Assembly: GCA_940337035.1 (NCBI GenBank)
Contig: CALNHX010007600.1
Span: forward strand, 1 to 64,000
Source: Agriotes lineatus
Lineage: Eukaryota; Arthropoda; Insecta; Coleoptera; Elateridae
DNA: 64,000 nt
Direction: 5' to 3'
This document shows, in pieces, positions 51,656 to 63,066 of this stretch. Numbering within the stretch: position 1 is the stretch's first letter; the number at the start of each line of letters is the position of its first letter. The position numbers were made by a program, and so were the translations under genes. Under the pieces are notes generated by a model. It was given only the letters and a program-made list of their open reading frames with translations, had not been told where the DNA came from and did no database searches.

Positions 51656-52915
51656 TTATAGTTCCTCAATTTCCGATAAATCGCTGTCTGAACTATAATT
51701 ATCAGTCTCACTATTATCATTCTGTGTCTTTGGCATGTTGACACCGTGATTTCCACTCATCAGCAGAAAACTCCGTCACAGAATTTTTCAACATCCGTCA
51801 TATTAAAATTTACGTTCAGCTGTGCAACATATTGTTTTAGAGATGCCCAAACCAGCTCTATCGGATTCAAATCTGGGTGATACGGTGGAAGTCTCAAAAC
51901 GTCGTGGCCTTGATCGTGAAGCAATTTATCAATTTTATAGGTCTTGTATCCAGGTTTGTGCACCTTAATAATACTATATAGATCAGCTTTCAACATATTA
52001 TCTGTAAATGGAATATTTTTCTGTCGTAGCCATGTTTTCATATCGTCCTTCCTAGTAGCTGTTGTGGGGCATTTTTCGGATTGAACATTGTGATATGGCG
52101 CATTGTCGATGACAAGAACGCTGCGTTCAAGAAGGTTAGGAATAAATTTTTCTTTAAGCCATTTACAGTAGTTCTCGAAATTCATTTCGTGATGATAGTC
52201 GCTCGTTTTAAGTCCCGATTTGAATTTTAGGTATGCGTTAGGTACAAATCCGTTTTCGCCGCCTGCATGTACTATAATAAAACGGTCGCCTTTTGATACA
52301 GGTTTTCGCAGACCTTTGTTAGAGTTGTCGCTCCAATTTTTCTCGGCGGTGTGAGAAGAATGTATATACGTCTCGTCCATATAAATTATAGGCCTGTTTT
52401 CTTCACGATATTTTGTAATATTCCGCAAATAATTAAGGCGCAATTGTATTTCGTGCTTTTCCATTAGAATTTTTCGATTGGTTTTTGTTTCCCTTATGGC
52501 TAGTGGTATACTTTCACGGCTGCTAGAATAACTCGTAGCGTCGACAAACTTTTTATAAATTAATTTTAAGGTAGGTACTTTTTTCAGTTATATAAAAGTT
52601 TATTATATTTCTGCGTAACACATCACGATCAAAGTCATCTAATTTTGTTTTTACTAATGCCGTCGTTCTTTTCTTTGTAGGAGTTGCAAACGCAGACATT
52701 TCCCCTTGCTGCACAGATTTTAATTGCTTAGACACGTTTTCCACTGTACGAATATTCACACCACTCGCTCTTGCTACACGTTCTTGCACTTTATTTAAAT
52801 TAACATATGGTTCTCCCGCTTCCGCCTCTTGTTTCATAAATTTCAAAAGATTTCCAACAATTTCTCTGCTTTGCCCGTTTAAAATCTTATGTTTAATTTT
52901 TGAAATAAACTCCAT
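51656..52915 (-). pseudogene. Tc1/mariner-like DDE transposase, frameshifted
   Basis: Start ATG 52,915 (MEFISKIKHKILNGQSREIV), with an N-terminal helix-turn-helix region containing ASGVNIRTVENVSKQ. A frame change at an A6 run near 52,575-52,580 leads into the catalytic domain (from about 52,560). This has IIYMDETYIHSS (Asp), VLVIDNAPYHN (Asp) and PPYHPDLNPIELVWASLK (third acidic position and NPIE). Further shifts near 51,765 and 51,690 are needed to reach an acidic Ser/Asp-rich C-terminus ending at 51,656. At least three breaks; dead copy. Confidence 0.8.
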
Positions 52916-53650
52916 TTTGCTCCCACTTTTTACTAGAGTGTACTTGACGTGCACTGCTGCAAATGCAGGGTACAAATGAGCTCCTGACCATCCCTGCCAC
53001 ATAAGCTACTGCGCAACTTGAAGTCACCCACATCCTTAGACCTGTCGAGCTGTACGTAGCTAGTTTTATGTTAAACAGTACCTGCTCTCACCGATTTTGT
53101 ATCGGGAGATCAAAGGACACGCTTATGTAGTTCTTGGGGCTGCTATGGGCCGGATCCTGCTGCAACTCCTGGCACACGTACTCACGAGGCTGCTCGATGC
53201 TCTGGAGTCTTTCGCTCTGGGTTGTATCCGCTTGCTTTCCTCCACCCAGGGATCGGACTTGGGCTGCTTCGACTTTTAGGTTAAGTACACTGGGCTCGGA
53301 GAACTTTTCAACTTTTTTGTTGGAATTGGCTACAAATACTCCCACACGACCACGAACATGCACTCAATAAAATGATATACTTTTTCTGTAGGTATTACTT
53401 TATTTATTAAGTGATAATTTGATTTAAATGGAGTACATTTTTAACACGTCAATTCATAATTAATTTCTTTTGTTCTCTCCCTAATATCTGCTATAAACAA
53501 TTGCAAGTTAAATATTAAATAAAAAACGGATATGAACCAAGTTCAAAATAAATACTTATAACACTAAATGTGTCTATAACTAACATTATTTACAAAATTC
53601 TTATTCCTAATATTATTGTCTACAATTATAATTAGTTCACCGTGTCTTTT
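52916..53650. other. Intergenic; GC-richer patch, no gene assigned
   Basis: The region 53,090-53,370 is open in several frames and GC-richer, but no reading matches a known family. Confidence 0.35.
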
Positions 53651-54000
53651 CGCCGCAGCACGTTTTTTAAATTGCTTTTAATTGCTCACACAAGTCACTG
53701 CACTGATTAATTTTTATTAGAGTATTTCCTGCACTAAGGCGTCCTTTGAATTCACCTGTTTGCTTTTCCACACAATTTTTTGTCCATCCGCTGTGGCCGT
53801 TTCTTGGCTTTTTAACCCTGGCTTGCTGATTATTACAATTTCCATTAAATGCCTTAATGCCTGCCTTCTTAGCTGCTCGTTGCAACGTTCATTAGCTTAT
53901 CTAGCTTCTCATACCTTTCTTTTAAAACCCTGACAAGTATTTCACTGTTTAACTTATCTTGAATTATACGCTTCATTTCATTGCCTTTGCAATCCATTTT
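53651..54000 (-). pseudogene. Unidentified decayed ORF pair
   Basis: Minus-strand frames MDCKGNEMKRIIQDKLNSEI (from ~53,998) and RAAKKAGIKAFNGNCNNQ (to 53,667) follow one another with a frame change near 53,885. Together they look like one small basic helical protein that has decayed. Family unknown. Confidence 0.3.
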
Positions 54001-54229
54001 GTAATTAATAGTTCGGTTATTACCTTTGCACAAACTTCTTATTTTAAATTGATCTTACAGTCAACTTAGATTCCTGTGCGAACTGAGCTTTGCTTATTGC
54101 GTTCTTTATTTAATGATACTGCTATTAATGGCATCTCTTTACAAATGCCCTCATTCTATTAAATTCAAGTTTTAGCCTTGCAGTTATATAAAATACCTCA
54201 CCCTGAGCTTTAGTGAAATGTCCATTAAT

Positions 54230-55065
54230 TTGGCAATGCTCTCAGAGTTGAGTTGTAGGGCTTAAGACCACTGCAATATAATGAGTACATAATGCGTCTA
54301 GTATTGGAAGATTGGCAGGGTGGCGTAACTATAGGCGGAACAAAAATCACTAATCTTAGGTTTGCTGACGACATAACCTTGATAGCGGGAAACGAAGATA
54401 AACTCATCAGCTTACTACAGCGGCTACAAGCAGTTAGTGGTCTTTACGGTTTAAGTATTAACTTTAATAAAACCAAAGTAATGATAGTAGATCGGACAAA
54501 CAATAACAGACCGAACACCCATCAGATCGGCCAATGTGAGGTGGTCCAAAAAATACTATACCTCGGAGCAATGATTGACAATACCGGAAATTGCAAAATT
54601 GAAATTCGTGGTCGCATACAGTTGGCTAGAACAGCAATAGCCCAGCTTAACAAAATATTGCGTGACCGTAATGTCACTAAACCTACCAAAATCCGCCTGG
54701 TTAATTCCTTGGTGTTTTCTGTATTCCTCTATGCGGCAGAGACATGGACCATCAGAGAAGCAGATAAACGTCGCATTGATGCATTTGAAATGTGGGTTTG
54801 GAAACGCATGCTGCAAATTCCTTGGACGGCGCATCGTACCAATGCTTCAATACTCCGTGAAATTTCACCAGCTAAACGACTGTCCAGTACTGTATATTTG
54901 CGCATGCTTTCATTCTTTGGCCATATCAATAGAAGGGCCGATAATATGGAAAAATTAATTATACAAGGCAAACCCGATGGCAAAAGGCAAAGAGGACGTT
55001 CTCCATAGCGCTGGATCGACACTACCAAAGACCTCTTACAACCGCGATAGATGGTATACCACAGC
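54230..55065 (+). pseudogene. Non-LTR retrotransposon RT C-terminal fragment
   Basis: Begins near IMRLVLEDWQGGVTIGGTKI, has LRFADDITLIAGNE (catalytic FADD), the thumb LYLGAMIDNTGNCKIEIRGR and the C-terminal WTIREADKRRIDAFEMWVWK, and ends at a stop after GKRQRGRSP followed by RWIDTTKDLL-like sequence. Same family as the RT at 24.8-25.8 kb; 5' truncated. Confidence 0.8.
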
Positions 55066-55584
55066 CAGACGAGTAATTCGAAACATGGAATCAGACTGAT
55101 TCCAACAAGCTCACAAATTTATGGGTCACAAAACGTCTATCAAGACGTCGTGATGAAGAAGAAGATACTAAATTTCAAATAAGCATGCAGTACTTGGAAC
55201 TAAATAGTAATCATAACTATGGTGGTGATTGGTCAAAACAAAGTCGTCATTACAACTAACTGAAAATCAAATATATTTTTTTAAATTGTCAATTTGACAT
55301 TCGGTATGAATAATAAAAATATAAAAGAAAACCGATAAATAGTGGATACAAGAAGTTGGCTTACAGCGCATATTTGAATTATATGAGACGAAATTATTGT
55401 AAAACATGAACAGTCACACAAACTTATATTTGCTAGAGTAAAGCTGAGTTTGAGTTTACAGCGTTACCTACTGCATTCTTATTTGAAATTTAGTATAGTA
55501 AAACAACAATAATAGATCAATTAATGAGGTCGGTGACGGATAATAACTTCGTGTCTTGAATAATATACGACATTATGTTCCATG
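55066..55584. other. Retrotransposon tail and intergenic sequence
   Basis: The first ~100 bp continue the 3' end of the RT element. The rest is AT-rich with no gene. Confidence 0.4.
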
Positions 55585-55797
55585 TTAAAATGACGTCTCC
55601 CTAACCAATGACTCGCAAATTCCAGCAATCGGATCATTGTATTGTATTAGAGCTCCTTCTACAATATAAAGTTTTCCGGGGTTCATTATAAAGCCACGAA
55701 CATTCCATGTACCAATCTTTCTGGGTAGGAGCATATTTTGCAGATCCCGACCCGGACCCAAAAGAGCGCTGATTGTTAGTCGGATCACCAAAAACAT
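55585..55797 (-). pseudogene. Non-LTR endonuclease N-terminal fragment
   Basis: Reads PRKIGTWNVRGFIMNPGKLY and DPIAGICES, the start of an apurinic-type endonuclease of the same element family as the RT fragments, in the opposite orientation to the RT just upstream. Confidence 0.65.
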
Positions 55798-56945
55798 TCA
55801 ATAATTAATTATTTGCAAAATTCATGGTGGTGTGCTTGTGGGAAATTAGTGAAGTGGGTTTCCATAGCCTTCTGTGCCGCAATATTTCAACCGGTATTGC
55901 TGTTACAGCTGTGCTTGAAATAATCCAGAATTCATTGTGCCTTACCGAAGCACATCTTCTCAACTACAACCTGGCACTGACAGTACTGCTGTCTAGGGAT
56001 GGGCACTCTTATTACGCATGTTTCACGCTTGCCTTAAACACTCACATTCACGCTCACGTTCACTCACGTTCACGGCGTGACCCTACACTCAGGACGTGAT
56101 CCGCAGCTTTTCTTTAAAAACTCAAATTCAGATAGAACAGAATGTTCAAATTTAAAACCAATAAAGGACCCCCAACCGAACTAAAATCTTTAAAATGAAA
56201 TATGTTTTGAACGTGAAATAATTTACGAACTATGTTGCAATCAGAATAGTGGACACAAAAAGAAATAAATTAAAATTGACTACAATAGCTTACAATAAGG
56301 GAGATAAATACTGATTTCTCGCAAAAACATTTCTTGCAACCGTCTTCAAAGACCCTACTTTTAATTCCAAAAGCTGTCATTGGAATGATCGTTTCCCTTA
56401 CTGATAGCAGTACAAGAAAGTATGTGTTGCTAGTCAACATTTTTAATTCCTAGGTTTAAAAGTACCTTTACGTCCGAGGAACTGAAAGTAAGTTTTACTT
56501 GGTCGCTTATAGACGCACACGTGATTGACTGTAGACACAGCATTCACAACCCAACACAGGTGCGAAGCTCCGTCGCTGCAGGCTGCCACACAGAAGTAGA
56601 ATGACCACCCGCTGCAACTCTAGATCTTCCATATGGGTGGGCAGCGGGAAAGCAGGGCACCCTACTGTCTTGTATTCATTATTAAATATTTAACATGAAG
56701 TTGACGTGAAACGTGAATACGTTTTGGAAATTTTCACCCGACGGGACCCGCCGTGACCCGACTGTTTTCACGTTTCGCGTTCATCCCTACTGCTGCTTAC
56801 TCCCAGCCCTTATTTGGTCCGCAGATATATTCTATACCTACCCACCTACCCTATATATCTATAGTGCATTTCCGTATCCGCCACCTGGGGACGCATCGTG
56901 TTGAGGTTGGGGTTCCCCGGCAGATAACCAAGACTAAATTAGTGT
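55798..56945. other. Intergenic; short direct repeats
   Basis: A CTCACATTCACGCTCACGTT cluster at 56,040-56,075 and a related GTGAAACGTGAATACGTTTT word near 56,707 suggest a decayed element. No gene. Confidence 0.35.
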
Positions 56946-56948
56946 GTA

Positions 56949-57660
56949 TTATAGAGCGGGCGTCCCAAAGAACATCAAACCCCAAACCTGGCCGATGTAT
57001 ATCATTATTAGTCTTAAGATAGATTGATAAATCAGAACGCCACAATCTTGAATAAATGGGGAATTTTGGTTGTTTGTGAGATACGGCGTTGATAGTCTCA
57101 CAAAAACCTGATATAGTTTTTTATTAATATAAAAAGTCCAAGTGAGCCTCTTGTCCAGGTAAACGCCCAAGTACTTTACTGCGATATCTAATGATTCCAT
57201 TGAATAATATTAGGTGGAGTAGCTGGCCGGCTTAAAACCTTAGTCTCTCATTTAGTTGCGTTGAAAGCAATACACCATTTACTAAACCATGTGCTGAGTA
57301 TATTAGCACTGCCTTGGTGTTGCTGTGTTGCTTTTAGTATGTCGGAGTTTTAACACAGCAGGAGAGTATCGGCAGCATACATTGCCACTGTTATTTTTTT
57401 TAGTGCTGGCAGATCATGCACAAATATATTAAATAGTGTTGGGCCTAAAATAGTACAGATTTAATGCACCCCAGTTTACCAAAGTTCACAAATTGAAGTT
57501 TTTCTAAGCGTATTTTCAAGCATTTAGAGCAATGATGCTGACCTAAGCACGTAATGCAGTGAACTGGGGGTCGGCAGTAGCTTTTAGTGTGTTCCAAGCG
57601 CTGGCAATTTATGCATTGGGGACTGTTTTTACTCCGTTCAATTTTTATTATACTATGCAT
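56949..57660 (-). pseudogene. Jockey-type retrotransposon remnant (gag knuckle + RT pieces)
   Basis: In order on minus: a zinc-knuckle segment CINCQRLEHTKSYC with a second Cys/His knuckle (57,660-57,470); RT sequence GPTLFNIFVHDL and a YADD-like motif altered to YAAD (about 57,450-57,340); and the thumb/C-terminal VKYLGVYLDKRLTWTF with CGVLIYQSILR (57,200-56,949). The endonuclease and most of the RT are deleted. Confidence 0.75.
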
Positions 57661-58448
57661 TAATATTTTGAACTGGAATATATCTTACCCTTCTTAAGTA
57701 ATCTGGTCACTGTCACTACAGGAAATTGTTGCGATAAAAGTTCATCAAATACTTATTGCGTTGTAATGCAGGATAGACACATTTGTGCATAAACTACGTT
57801 CAAAAATACATTCACTCACGAACAAAGCTCTTTGCTACTAAGCAGAGTTCTTTTTCTTGTGGTCTGGTAAACATTCAACGATTGTCGATTATATCATGCT
57901 GAATACCAGGATTATTATAATGGTTGTGTTGACAGCTGTTTGGAATAACTGGACTATATGCTTCCCAAAACCATTGCCTCTAATTCTTCAGCCATGAAGT
58001 TGTTAGTCTACCAGGGCTACGCCTACCGGTGGTTTTTCTTTCTATGATTTTGGATTACTTAACTCTGACCTAATAATGTTTCTGAATCATCCTGTATAAC
58101 TGCATTTCTTTGAATTAACAATTTCCATGTCTGCTATAATTTCTACCAACCCTATGTGCACCCAGAAGAACTCACTCTCTTGCAACTTTATTTACAAAAA
58201 ATATATAAAGAATATTAGCATAACTATGCTTATGTGATCCAGATTATTATGCAATATAATAAAACTTAATATAAACTCCACCAGTAAACCCTTTCTCTAT
58301 ATTATTAATGTCCAAGTGTTTACTTATTGATCTAAAATAAAATTTCTAAATTTGTTATGTTTAGCATTAATCGTTATTGATATCTCCAATTTTGCTACTG
58401 CGGCCGAATACGCTTCTTTTATCGTTGAATAAAATAGTTTTATTTTAG
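57661..58448. other. 5' flank/intron of the sugar-transporter gene
   Basis: No ORF recognised. The TTTTATTTTAG acceptor ends at 58,448. The exon with the start codon of the transporter was not identified here. Confidence 0.4.
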
Positions 58449-59797
58449 CTTCCCTGGCTCTCCTGGCGTCTGGACTACACTTCGGCTGGCCATCGCCTTC
58501 AGTTCCAAGAATCCTCTCGGAGGAGTATCCGTTCCCAATAGGAGAGGAAGAAGCCTCATATATTGTCATTATCGGCCTCGTAGGAGACATTGTGGCTAGT
58601 CCCCTAACAGGACTAATAGTGGACGTCATCGGAAGAAAAACTACCCTTCTCATGATTGCTCTACCTCAAATCACCTCTCTGCTCATGATCTACTTCTCCT
58701 ACCTCTCGCCCATACTACTGTACGTAGGCAGATTCGTAGGCGGCATGGCAGAAGGCGCTTGCTTCTCGGTTATTCCCATTTATATTGGAGAAGTGTCCGA
58801 ACCTAAAATCAGAGGGCTCTTGGGGTCGTACATTTCCGTCGCCCTTATCTTAGGGGTATTCCTATCAAACGTCTTTGGGTCGCTTTTATCGCTGTACACG
58901 GCGGCTTTGGTGTACACAACAGTGCCTGTTTGCTTTCTCTGTGCCTTTATATTCATGCCTGAAAGTCCATATTTTCTCATAATGAAAAACAACGCCAATA
59001 AAGCTCGAGAGTCGCTAAGAGCTCTGCGTTGTAAAACAGACGTCGAGGAGGAAATGTCTTTGATAACTCAAGACGTCAGAAGGCAGATGTCCGAAAATGG
59101 TAACTTTGGAGAACTGCTCACAATAGCAGTGAATCGGAAAGCTTGTTTAATCATGATCGGAATCAGATCAGCCCAGCAGTTTTCTGGAATTGCCGCGTTC
59201 ACCTATTATGCACAAGTGATGTTCAAAGAGGCTATGGAAGGCTTTTCCCCAGCTGTAGCATCCATAGTGTTCATAGGCACACAACTCTTAGGAACCTGGT
59301 GCACCTCCTGTTTTGCCGACAAGGTGGGTCGGAAGGTCCTGTTGATAGTTTCATGCCTGGTTTGCTTTTGCACCCTATCTGCGATGTCCGCTTATTTTAT
59401 ACTGCAGGAATATACCCATTGCGACGTTTCTACTCTCCAGTGGCTGCCTTTGGCGGGCATGGTGTGTTACATTGGAGCCTTTTCCATTGGGTTGGGGACA
59501 GTTGTGAATTTGATGCCCTCCGAACTATTCTCCGCCAGCATCAAAGCTAAAGCGGTGTACGTGATGAACATGTATTACGCGCTCACGATGGTTGTCTCTA
59601 CGAAATTCTTCCAGTTTACGTTGGACTCGTTTGGCTTGGCGGTTCCCATAACTGTCTTCGCATGCTGCACTCTGCTTGGGCTCATGTTCTGCTGCTTCTG
59701 CGTTCCAGAAACTAAAGGAAAAACTTTGGAAGATATTCAGCAATATCTGAAAGGAAATAAGACGATGCCTAAAGCAAATAGAGTTGAAGTAGGCTAA
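58449..59797 (+). CDS. MFS sugar transporter, Tret1-like (trehalose/glucose facilitator), 5' exon missing
   Basis: Plasma-membrane facilitator of sugar movement. The exon opens after an AG acceptor with SLALLASGLHFGWPSPSVPR (TM1-2 region of Tret1-like proteins). Signature segments are DVIGRKTTLL after TM2, GRFVGGMAEGACFSVIPIYI, PESPYFLIMK after TM6, RSAQQFSGIAAFTYYAQ in TM7, DKVGRKVLL, LGTVVNLMPSELFSASIKAKA in TM10 and VPETKGKTLEDIQ at the end. About 448 residues with eleven to twelve hydrophobic segments; the family usually has 450-500. The first exon with the short cytosolic N-terminus is not visible. The frame is intact, so it is a likely functional host gene. Substrate is inferred from family resemblance. 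Confidence 0.88.
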
Positions 59798-60391
59798 TTT
59801 TTCTTCAAATGTCGAAATGCTATAGACACTGAGTTACATATTTCCAAAATGTAATTAGAAGTTGCCAAATAGGAAAATGATTGCACTTTTAATAGTTTTT
59901 CCGTTTTAGTATATGATTGTTTGTAAATGTTTAGGAACTAAAACATAATTTTTAACTTTTATAAATTAATTATGCATACATTTCGTAAACCAACTATTGC
60001 ATACGGAAATGCATGACAAAGCTGTCATCATTGCTCGAATTACCCGGTGAATAAACTGCAATTATGCGGAATTGCTATCGCCGTTTCTTATAAAATTAAA
60101 CACGCAAGTAGAAATACGAGTTGAACTAAGAAAATGAGCTGAACCTTTCTAATTTAAGTCATAGTTTTATGTATATAAATAGGAACTTTCTAGTCAATAA
60201 ATCAATACAGTTCGAAATCTGTTTCTGTATTCACAACCTCTGTCCCAACGGAACCAAGTCTGCTACATTATCTTGTGTGGGACTGCACAAGACCCTTGGT
60301 TTGCACCCTTTTTAATTCCTGCACCCCTAAGACGTATCCTGCAGTTGTCCAAATTATAATCATACAGTCCACTATAAGCTCCACCCTGAAC
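59798..60391. other. 3' flank of the transporter gene
   Basis: AT-rich 3' UTR-like sequence; an AATAAATC word near 60,198 could serve polyadenylation. No other gene. Confidence 0.4.
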
Positions 60392-60625
60392 ATTTGGTCC
60401 TTCGAGCCTTTAAACGTTTCAGCCCCTAGAATTTGGTCCTTCGAGCCTTTAAACGTTTCAGCCCCTAGAATTTGGCCCTTCGAGCCTTTAAACGTTCCAG
60501 TCCCTAGCATTTGGTTCTTCGGCCCTTTAAACGTTTCAGCCCCTAGCATTTGATCCTTCGAACCTTTAAACGTTCCAGTCCCTAGCATTTGGTCCATTAC
60601 ACCTTTAAACGTGCCAGCCTTCTAC
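60392..60625. repeat. 39-bp minisatellite, about six copies
   Basis: Units starting ATTTGGTCCTTCGAGCCTTT at 60,392, 60,431, 60,470, 60,509, 60,548 and 60,587. The period is a multiple of three, so minus-strand translation gives a 13-residue repeat (QMLGAETFKGSKD-like). Confidence 0.9.
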
Positions 60626-60640
60626 GACCAAGACCGTTAT

Positions 60641-61120
60641 AATGGCACAGCGACGGGTAATTTTCAAAGCCCAAAAAGATTTAGCAGAATCCATTCGCAG
60701 GCAGATTATCAACGTGAAGAAGAACGGCCCATCAAGATAAACTGCAGCATATATCACTTCCCGCATATCCATCCTACAACAACTTTAGGTAGTATTTAAG
60801 GCCAACCACTCAGACCTGGCGAGGGAAGTCGAGGAAGAACCCCCTTATTTTAAAAATAGTTTTTTTCAGCAAACCAAAGACGTGTACAATGAAGGGGTTG
60901 CCCTTCTCGACAAGTACGAAGAAAATATAGCCATACTAGGAGAAATGTCACAGCAGCCAGCAGGGCCAAAAGAGGACACAACCACGTTGCTGACAAGGAG
61001 GGACAGTCCCGAATAAGAAGGCTACGGATCAAGGTGAATGCCCTCCAAAGCGACATTCAGGAAGTCTGGAATAGGTTGGATGAGGAATGCAGTAAAAGGT
61101 ATTGCTCCACCCTAAACAGT
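60641..61120 (+). pseudogene. Gag-like retroelement pseudogene
   Basis: ATG 60,641 opens AQRRVIFKAQKDLAESIRRQ. After two in-frame stops the same frame continues with KANHSDLAREVEEEPPYFKN, QQTKDVYNEGVALLDKYEEN and, after a further break, a helical VNALQSDIQEVWNRLDEE. This looks like a coiled-coil N-terminal gag of an LTR element, possibly BEL/Pao. Family assignment is tentative. Confidence 0.35.
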
Positions 61121-63066
61121 AATAATAAGCTAATAAGCTAAGTACAAACCAATATACAGAGTGGTTGTTTTTATTGTTTGATGGCTATCTCAAAAATAGA
61201 TATAATTAAATAGAGAAAAAATTATGCAACTAATAAAATTTATTTTTTTAATTTCGTCAGTACCTCACCTAGATAAAACGTAAGAAGGAAAAAGCACACA
61301 TGTTACTGCTACGGGGTGCTCTTTTTTGTTATTCGTGTATTTAAGTAAGCGATTTAATGTCTACAGATTATCCTTTGTGGAATGGCATTGCATTGACTGA
61401 CTACCCGGTGCGATTTATCTGCTGCAATTTTTTTCTCTATTGTTGGTTGATTTTAAACGCATTTTAGTGACCGGTAGGAGATGTCCTAGCACACTGTAAG
61501 GGTTGGGTGTACGCGAACTTTAGTTTGTATTTTATTTTCAAGTATAACAATTAGAGACTCTTAGATTAATAGCTAAAGCTAAGAGAATTATTTGTAGTTA
61601 TAGGCACGCGATTATAACACTTAACGTAAGCTTTTGCTTGTTTTGAGTATTGCGTATACTGATATTTTTTGCAGCTGCTAGGGATTTCAGTGAGGCTTAG
61701 TCGTTGTAACACGATATGTTTAGCACAGGTCGTGGCACCCAAGAAGACCTAAATTAGGCAAAAAGTGATACTAGATTATGACAGAGGAATTAAGCTAAAT
61801 TATAAATTCACGACGGTGAAACCAAACAGCCGAAAACCGCGATCTACTTTAGCTTACAGTTTATGGGATCGTTATAAAACGAAAGGACATATGTTGGAGT
61901 GTAGTTTTGGAAACGCAGTGAAAAATTCAAATCCAAAATTTCATTCTTTCAGCGTGGAATATATCTGGGAATAAAAGTTAGATTTTTTTAATTAATTGCC
62001 CCCTCCGCAACATGGACTGGAGAGTTTTGGTAAGTTGTATAAAACGCATCTGAATGGGGTCGCAAAGAGGAAAAAATCAAGATTTGGTGCATGTGGTAAC
62101 TCGGCGAAGTATCCGAAAAACTGCTGTAACAGATAGCGACCTGTCTAACTTTTACTTCTCTAATTGGATCAAAATCCGACATCGTAGTACCTCTACTGTT
62201 AGTAAGATTGTTTACCACTGCCTCCCTGTCTAAATGTTACTGCTTTAAGTAGATCGCCATCTAATACTGCAGTATCTTAACTGTTGGTAAGTTTCTCATT
62301 CGCACCAAATTATTTCCTTCTTGTTATTTCTGCTACGTTAAGCATGAGTCGATCGCTTAAGAGGGACCTCGACAACGACGCCGTTATATATTAAAATTTA
62401 AGTGCATTTATTGCCTAAAACTATGTCCATCTGCCGTAATAATATCAACCCAGCTGAACGAAGCCACCAACAACCATGTTATGCTATTATGGAATGGAAC
62501 AGCACAGAAGTACATAGTGCATTCACAATTCCCCTTAATTAAGAATATTTTTAAATTAATGGTGTTGTTTCTTTTTGACGTACGAAGCGAAGGCCTCTGG
62601 CATCTATACGACTTGTGTGAATGTACCATAAGTACAGACGCTTAGAGTGATCGTCGATAATCCAATCGAGAAAAGCAGTAATAACACATAAAGGAACATT
62701 ATACTCAGTGTAGGTCAACACACACATTAAATACGAGAGTGTGCACCGTTACATTAAACATAGCACGGGTATTTGACCTTCTACTTTTCGAGACCTATTG
62801 CATAGTTTTTTATACGGTATGTTTTTCTCCAAGCGATGGTTTCTTAGATACCATTTTTTTGCTCATAATTAAGCATTTTAGTAAACTAGTAGTTGTTATT
62901 ACTCTAAGCCAGTCACATTCGCAATTGCATAGTCGCTAGCAGCGTTTAAAAATCCTATATCCTTGAACATAACAACTGATGATCAAATAAATAAATTTCT
63001 GTATAAAACCTTTATTACATTAAGTCAAAATTATCAGTTTTTCATTTTGAATTCAATGCAAAACAA
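61121..63066. other. Intergenic, no gene recognised
   Basis: AT-rich, with small ORFs but no recognised protein, RNA gene or repeat structure. The right ~60 bp is the 3' flank of the lipase gene, with an AATAAA-type word on minus near 63,003. Confidence 0.35.

Noticed and set aside
55824..56099. 91-codon plus ORF as a gene
   Set aside because: Composition is irregular, the end lies in a CTCACATTCACG-type repeat, and there is no domain.
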